Positions 60,348-64,000 of a stretch of DNA of 64,000 nucleotides are shown piece after piece. The DNA comes from Agromyces sp. LHK192 (lineage in GTDB: Bacteria; Actinomycetota; Actinomycetes; Actinomycetales; Microbacteriaceae). The stretch's first letter is position 1; the number at the start of each line of letters is the position of its first letter. The notes beneath the pieces were generated by a model. The model was not told the origin of the DNA and ran no database searches. It saw only the letters and a program-made list of their open reading frames with translations. The translations under genes were made by a program, and so were the position numbers. The DNA lies in assembly GCF_004006235.1 (NCBI RefSeq), contig NZ_CP034753.1, forward strand, positions 62,001-126,000, written 5' to 3'.

Positions 60348-61350
60348 CGGCGGCCCTCCCGTCGAGTCCGCGCTCGTCGAGTCCGCGCCCGTCGAGTCCG
60401 CGCTCGGCGAGCAGCGCGTCGACCTCGTCGGTCGTCGGCATCGCGGTCGAGCACTCGCGCCGCGTGGCGACGATCGCGCCGGCCGCGTTCGCGAAGCGGA
60501 TGATCCGATCGAGGGGCCAGCCGGCGAGCAGGCCGTGCGCGAGTGCGCCGCCGAAGCCGTCGCCGGCGCCGAGACCGTTCACGACCTCGACCGGGATCGG
60601 TGGGGACTCGACCGTCTCGTCGCGGGTCTTCGCGAGCACGCCGGCGGGGCCCTGCTTGACGACCGCGAGGTCGAGCCCGCGGTCGAGCAGTGCGTCGGCA
60701 GCGCGGTGCGGGTCGCGTTCGCCGACGGCGACCTCGACCTCGTCGAGGTTGCCGACCGCGACGGTGACGTGCTCGAGCGCACGGCGCACCTCGCGGCGCG
60801 CGTCGTCGACCGACGACCAGAACATCGGCCGGTAGTCGAGGTCGAGCACGGTGAGCGGGCGACGCCCGCGGGACGCCCAGGCGGCGTGGTGGGTGTCGCG
60901 ACTCGGCTGCTCGCTGAGCCCGGTCACGGTCGACCAGTACATGCGGGCGTCGCGGATGTCGTCGAGCGGAAGGTCTTCCGCGCGGAGGTCGAGATCGGGT
61001 GCCAGCGGACGCCGGTAGAACGTCAGCGGGAAGTCGTCGGGCGGGAAGATCTCGCAGAACGTGATCGGCGTCTGCAGGTCGGGCGACGTTCCGAGGTATC
61101 CGGGGTCGACGCCGAGGCGGTCGAGCTCACGCCGGAGGAAGCGCCCGAACGCGTCGTCGCCGGTCTTGCTGACGATGGCGCTTCGCCGGCCGTGCCGGGC
61201 CGCGGCGATGGCCACGTTCGCGGCGCTGCCGCCGAGTGATCGGGTGAAGGTCTCGACTTCGTCGAGGTGCCGTTCGATCTCGAGCGGGTACAGGTCGATG
61301 CCGATCCGCCCGATCGTGATGAGGTCATGGATGTGTGCTGCTGTGGTCAT
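60334..61350 (-). CDS. iolC: 5-dehydro-2-deoxygluconokinase (IolC)
   Basis: A 338-residue PfkB-family kinase that phosphorylates 2-deoxy-5-keto-gluconate. Signature motif NGLGAGDGFGGALAHG near residue 255 with the catalytic Asp; N-terminal IGRIGIDLYPLE and GGSAANVAIAAAR are IolC-like. I start at the ATG at 61350; a GTG five codons upstream is possible, and the GAGGGAG site fits neither perfectly. The C-terminus ends with the repeat GLDGR-GLDER-GLDGR, coded by a 15-base tandem repeat. First gene of the leftward operon. Confidence 0.93.
   Translation of the reverse strand: MTTAAHIHDLITIGRIGIDLYPLEIERHLDEVETFTRSLGGSAANVAIAAARHGRRSAIVSKTGDDAFGRFLRRELDRLGVDPGYLGTSPDLQTPITFCEIFPPDDFPLTFYRRPLAPDLDLRAEDLPLDDIRDARMYWSTVTGLSEQPSRDTHHAAWASRGRRPLTVLDLDYRPMFWSSVDDARREVRRALEHVTVAVGNLDEVEVAVGERDPHRAADALLDRGLDLAVVKQGPAGVLAKTRDETVESPPIPVEVVNGLGAGDGFGGALAHGLLAGWPLDRIIRFANAAGAIVATRRECSTAMPTTDEVDALLAERGLDGRGLDERGLDGRAADVRA
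60361..60405 (-). repeat. 15-base tandem repeat in the iolC 3' end
   Basis: Three contiguous units GTCGAGTCCGCGCTC (60361-60375 and 60391-60405, identical; 60376-60390 with one change). In frame, giving GLDxR repeats, and placed just before the overlapping start of the next gene. Confidence 0.88.
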
Positions 61351-61407
61351 GCGTCGCCGTGCCACTCCCTCGCTTCGCCGCGGACGGTGATCACAGTTTA
61401 CACAGAA

Positions 61408-61417
61408 TGTCCTAACA
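61408..61417. promoter_or_regulatory. Candidate GntR site before iolC
   Basis: TGTCCTAACA, on the iolC strand TGTTAGGACA, in the AT-rich 60 bases before iolC. It resembles the TGTCAGAACC word before the rightward operon. A short CTAG follows both. Evidence is positional and weak. Confidence 0.42.
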
Positions 61418-61558
61418 AACTAGGTGCTCTTGAGCGATCACCCGAGTCGACGCTCTCCACAGCCGCGCGATGCAGTCCGTTCACGGCATATCCCGCCCTC
61501 TACGCTGAGCCGAAATGTTCAGTGCCGAACGCGATTCGGCCGAATCGAGGAGGGTCTC

Positions 61559-62044
61559 ATGTACGACGCAGAAGCCCAGCGTGATCAGTTCGGCCGACCG
61601 ACGGGGGCGTTCATCGGCGCCGCATGGGTCGCACTGGCGCTCGCCGTGGCCGTGTACCTCATCAGCCTGTGGAACGCAGACCTGGACCCCTTCGAGAAGG
61701 GCTTCTTCCTCGGGGCGTTCTTCTTCGGCCTGCTCAGCGCGGTCGGCCTGCAGAAGTCGGTCCGCGACCGGCACGAAGGCGTGCCGGTCACCACGATCTA
61801 CCTCGGCGTCTCGTGGCTCGGCCTCGGCATCAGCCTGGCGATGCTGGCCTGGGGCCTGTGGAACAGCCCGATGCTGCCGAGTGAGAACGGGCTCTACGGC
61901 ATGACCTTCGCGATGGCGGTGTTCGCGACCGTGGTCGTGCAGAAGAACGTTCGCGATTCGCTCGCGTTCAAGGCGCGGCATCCCGAGATCTACGGTGCGG
62001 ATGCCGTCAACGCACGCCGGCAGACCGCGCAGGTCGACGCCTGA
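61559..62044 (+). CDS. YiaA/YiaB-family membrane protein
   Basis: A 161-residue protein with four helices in two pairs, matching the YiaAB two-helix repeat: each unit has LWNxxL/MLPSExG then a helix and xxLQKSVRDR or VVQKNVRDS at its cytosolic end (about residues 60-68 and 127-135). The family's role is unknown. The ATG at 61559 follows GAGGAGGG. Divergent from iolC, convergent with the peptidase S51-like gene (two bases between stops). Confidence 0.88.
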   Translation: MYDAEAQRDQFGRPTGAFIGAAWVALALAVAVYLISLWNADLDPFEKGFFLGAFFFGLLSAVGLQKSVRDRHEGVPVTTIYLGVSWLGLGISLAMLAWGLWNSPMLPSENGLYGMTFAMAVFATVVVQKNVRDSLAFKARHPEIYGADAVNARRQTAQVDA

Positions 62045-62046
62045 GT

Positions 62047-62766
62047 TCAGATCGTCGAGACGAGAACGCCGTTCTCGGCCGGCAGCACACGCCAGACACT
62101 GCCCGACCCCTCGACCCGGAGCCCGCCGTCACCGACGATCAGCGCCGTGCGCTCGTCGATGCCGAGTGCGCCCGTGATCAGCCCGGATTCGACGGCAGCG
62201 ACCAGGCGGGACAGCATGCCCCGCTGGGCCACGTGGACCTCGATCGCCACGTCGACCAGCCCGATGCCGACCTCGATCTCCAGCTCGACCCCTGGCTCGT
62301 CGGGGTCCTCAGGCGAGACCACCACGCCGCCGATGCGTGAACCGCTCCCGAGCGAACCCGCCGCCGCGATCATCGCGCCGGCCGAGATGCCGAGGTACGG
62401 CACTCCGTCGGCCACAAGTCGGCGCATGCTGTCGAACACCGGCTCGAGTCCCGCACGCACGGTCTCGACGTTGCCGCCGCCCACCGCCATGCCGTCGATG
62501 TCGGCCAGCGCGTCCAGGCCGATCGGCTCGCCGGCGCGGCCTGCGGTCAGATGCAGCTCGATAGCCGCTCCCGCGGCGGCTTCGACCAGGAGTTCGCCGA
62601 GCGCCGCTGCCTTCTCTTCGGCCTCGGGGTGCAGCGAGATCACGGCGATGCGCGGCTGCGCGCGACCCGCCTCGCTCGCGCGCCGGATCGCTTCGGCGAC
62701 GAACGGTGTGTGGAGCGGGGCATCCGCACGTGTCGTCGCGCCGCCGCCGATGAGATGCACGCTCAC
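62047..62766 (-). CDS. Peptidase S51/cyanophycinase-like protein
   Basis: A 239-residue protein with the class-I-glutaminase-like fold of dipeptidase E and cyanophycinase. The nucleophile elbow is GISAGAMIAA (Ser near residue 127), preceded by GMAVGGGNVETV; the late GIDERTALIV motif is typical of cyanophycinases. It would cleave an Asp-containing peptide bond or an unusual dipeptide. No cyanophycin synthetase gene is nearby. GTG start at 62766. Confidence 0.85.
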   Translation of the reverse strand: MSVHLIGGGATTRADAPLHTPFVAEAIRRASEAGRAQPRIAVISLHPEAEEKAAALGELLVEAAAGAAIELHLTAGRAGEPIGLDALADIDGMAVGGGNVETVRAGLEPVFDSMRRLVADGVPYLGISAGAMIAAAGSLGSGSRIGGVVVSPEDPDEPGVELEIEVGIGLVDVAIEVHVAQRGMLSRLVAAVESGLITGALGIDERTALIVGDGGLRVEGSGSVWRVLPAENGVLVSTI

Positions 62767-62981
62767 GCGGCATCAACTCCGGCTGCGACGAGCGATGCTC
62801 CCGCATCGCGGCACGGGCGCCCAGCAGGCCGCGTGCCCCCGCCCGCAGATCCGTCGTTCACAGAGAAAGCCACCCGAAGAGGGTATCCGCTGACTCCGGC
62901 GCGATGAGTTCTGCGGGTGCCGCCGGTATGTATTCCTGAGTTCACCGGGTCGGCCGGGGAGCCGGAGGCAAGGGGAAGCGA

Positions 62982-63383
62982 ATGTCAGACAGCCGAACTC
63001 ACGACGAGGCCGCGATCGAGACGGTCCTGGAGGATTCGTATCGCGCGTGGGCCGCGGGGGATGCGGCCGGAATGGTGGCGGACTACATCGAGGACGCGAC
63101 GGCCATCATGCCGGGCTCCTTGCGCGATGGGCGCGAGGCGATCCGCGCGAGCATGGCGCAGGCGTTCGCGGGTCCGCTGAGGGGCACCTCGGTGTACAGC
63201 AGACCACTCAGCACACGCTTCGTCGGAGAGGACCTCGCTATCGTCGTCAGCGAGAGCGGGATTCTGTTCCCGGGGCAGAGCGCGGTTCCTGACGAGGGCA
63301 AGGTGAACGCGACGTGGGTGCTGGCGAAACAGCGCGGGAGCTGGAAGATCGCGGCGTATCACAACAGCGCCGTGCAGGCGTGA
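62982..63383 (+). CDS. SnoaL-like (SgcJ/EcaC) small protein
   Basis: A 133-residue alpha+beta barrel protein of the NTF2 superfamily, SgcJ/EcaC subgroup: DSYRAWAAGDAAGMVADY at the start, ATAIMPGSLRDGREAI, and WKIAAYHNSAVQ at the end. Members bind small hydrophobic molecules. Its stop overlaps the start of the sigma factor gene (GTGA), which suggests a ligand-sensing partner, since related sigma factors carry a SnoaL domain of their own. AAGGGGAAG precedes the ATG. Confidence 0.85.
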   Translation: MSDSRTHDEAAIETVLEDSYRAWAAGDAAGMVADYIEDATAIMPGSLRDGREAIRASMAQAFAGPLRGTSVYSRPLSTRFVGEDLAIVVSESGILFPGQSAVPDEGKVNATWVLAKQRGSWKIAAYHNSAVQA

Positions 63384-64000
63384 GCGCAGCTGCCGCGGAG
63401 TTCGAGCGGCAGGCGGAGCGGTTCCGGCCCGAGCTGCTCGCGTACTGCTACCGCATGTCGGGCGCTGCGCACGAGGCGGAGGACCTGGTCCAAGACACCT
63501 TCCTGAGAGCCTGGCGTGCTCGCGGGCAGTATGACGAAAGCCGCGCGTCGCTGCGCACCTGGCTGTACCGGATCGCCACGAACGTGTGTCTCACCGCGCT
63601 CGAGTCGCGGTCGCGCCGACCACTGCCCTCGGGTTTCATCGCGCCGAGAGAGCCGGATGCCCCGTTCGCGGTCGGCGTGGATGTCACCTGGTTGCAGCCC
63701 CTTCCTGACGCCATGCTCGATACCGCCGACCCGGCCGCCACCGTGATCGACCGCAGCAGCCTGCGCCTCGCCCTCGCCGCTGCATTGCAACACCTCTCCG
63801 CCGGCCAGCGCGGAGCATTGATCCTGCGCGAGGTGCTCGGGTTCTCCGCGGCGGAGTCCGCCGAGATCCTCGGTGTCACGGTTTCGGCGGTCAACAGCTC
63901 GCTGCAGCGGGCACGCGCGCGCCTCAAGGTCGCAGGAGTTGCACTGGAGCAGTCGAATGAGCCGTCCGAGGCTGCGCAGCGCGCGTGGATCGACCGCTAC
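63380..64000 (+). CDS. ECF sigma factor, SigG/ECF56-like (3' end outside window)
   Basis: 207 residues visible of an ECF sigma factor. Region 2 includes ELLAYCYRMSGAAHEAEDLVQDTFLRAW (residues about 18-45), then the WLQPLPD motif near 95 that marks the SigG/TIGR02960 type, and region 4 with GFSAAESAEILGVTVSAVNSSLQRARARL. The family usually continues with a SnoaL-like C-terminal domain of about 130 residues, which would lie beyond the window. GTG start overlaps the SnoaL-like gene. Confidence 0.9.
   Translation, partial: MSAAAAEFERQAERFRPELLAYCYRMSGAAHEAEDLVQDTFLRAWRARGQYDESRASLRTWLYRIATNVCLTALESRSRRPLPSGFIAPREPDAPFAVGVDVTWLQPLPDAMLDTADPAATVIDRSSLRLALAAALQHLSAGQRGALILREVLGFSAAESAEILGVTVSAVNSSLQRARARLKVAGVALEQSNEPSEAAQRAWIDRY

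Noticed and set aside
1..64000. tRNA, rRNA and riboswitch genes
   Set aside because: I looked through the intergenic gaps for cloverleaf-type ends and known conserved cores and saw none; a covariance-model scan would be decisive.

Overview
The window reads as chromosome of a high-GC actinobacterium, most likely a member of the Microbacteriaceae (Agromyces or Microbacterium type). This rests on very high third-position GC, frequent GTG starts, many 1-4 base start/stop overlaps (ATGA, GTGA), several genes whose -10 box sits just before the start codon (leaderless), an inositol pathway with a Cgl0159-type protein, and an over-represented word GGATGCC/GGCATCC. The genus is inference. I see no rRNA, tRNA, CRISPR array, transposase or integrase.

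Layout. 1-3.4 kb: a KstD-like flavoprotein cut by the window edge, divergent from a TetR regulator, then a hipBA toxin-antitoxin pair with three operator copies. 3.4-10 kb: a YcnI-type copper-associated protein with a His-rich membrane partner, an MFS exporter coupled to a glutaminase, a PPOX flavoprotein and a PLP decarboxylase. 10-14 kb: a two-module Lrp regulator divergent from an MFS transporter coupled to an M20 amidohydrolase. 14-24 kb: a phospholipase-D-like protein, a PfkB kinase, an AlkA-like glycosylase, an acetyl-esterase preceded by a 16-base tandem repeat, LtrA, a large membrane protein, and an HxlR regulator divergent from a luciferase-like/FAD-oxidase fusion. 24-30 kb: lower-GC stretch of small membrane and secreted proteins, mazEF, a DNA/RNA nuclease and a second hipBA. 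30-40 kb: cation efflux protein, aromatic-type monooxygenase, beta-hydroxyacid dehydrogenase, a small ars module (regulator, flavoprotein, reductase, no pump), AraC and two MarR regulators, and small hypotheticals.

40-61 kb holds the most striking content. A rightward operon encodes an IolE-like protein, a Gfo/Idh/MocA dehydrogenase, a complete carbohydrate ABC importer (lipoprotein, two permeases, ATPase), a PHP-type CehA/McbA hydrolase, a GH38 alpha-mannosidase and a GntR/UTRA repressor. A leftward operon coming from the other side encodes IolC, a Cgl0159-type aldolase, IolB and IolD. Together they cover import, de-mannosylation, oxidation, dehydration, ring opening, isomerisation, phosphorylation and probably aldol cleavage, so the locus looks built for a mannosylated inositol compound. 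The two halves are separated by a lower-GC segment with an ECF sigma operon and small hypotheticals.

61-64 kb: a YiaA/B membrane protein, a peptidase S51-like protein, and a SnoaL-like protein overlapping an ECF sigma factor cut by the window end. Three copies of a roughly 70-base palindromic repeat lie between genes at 16.1, 32.8 and 40.1 kb.
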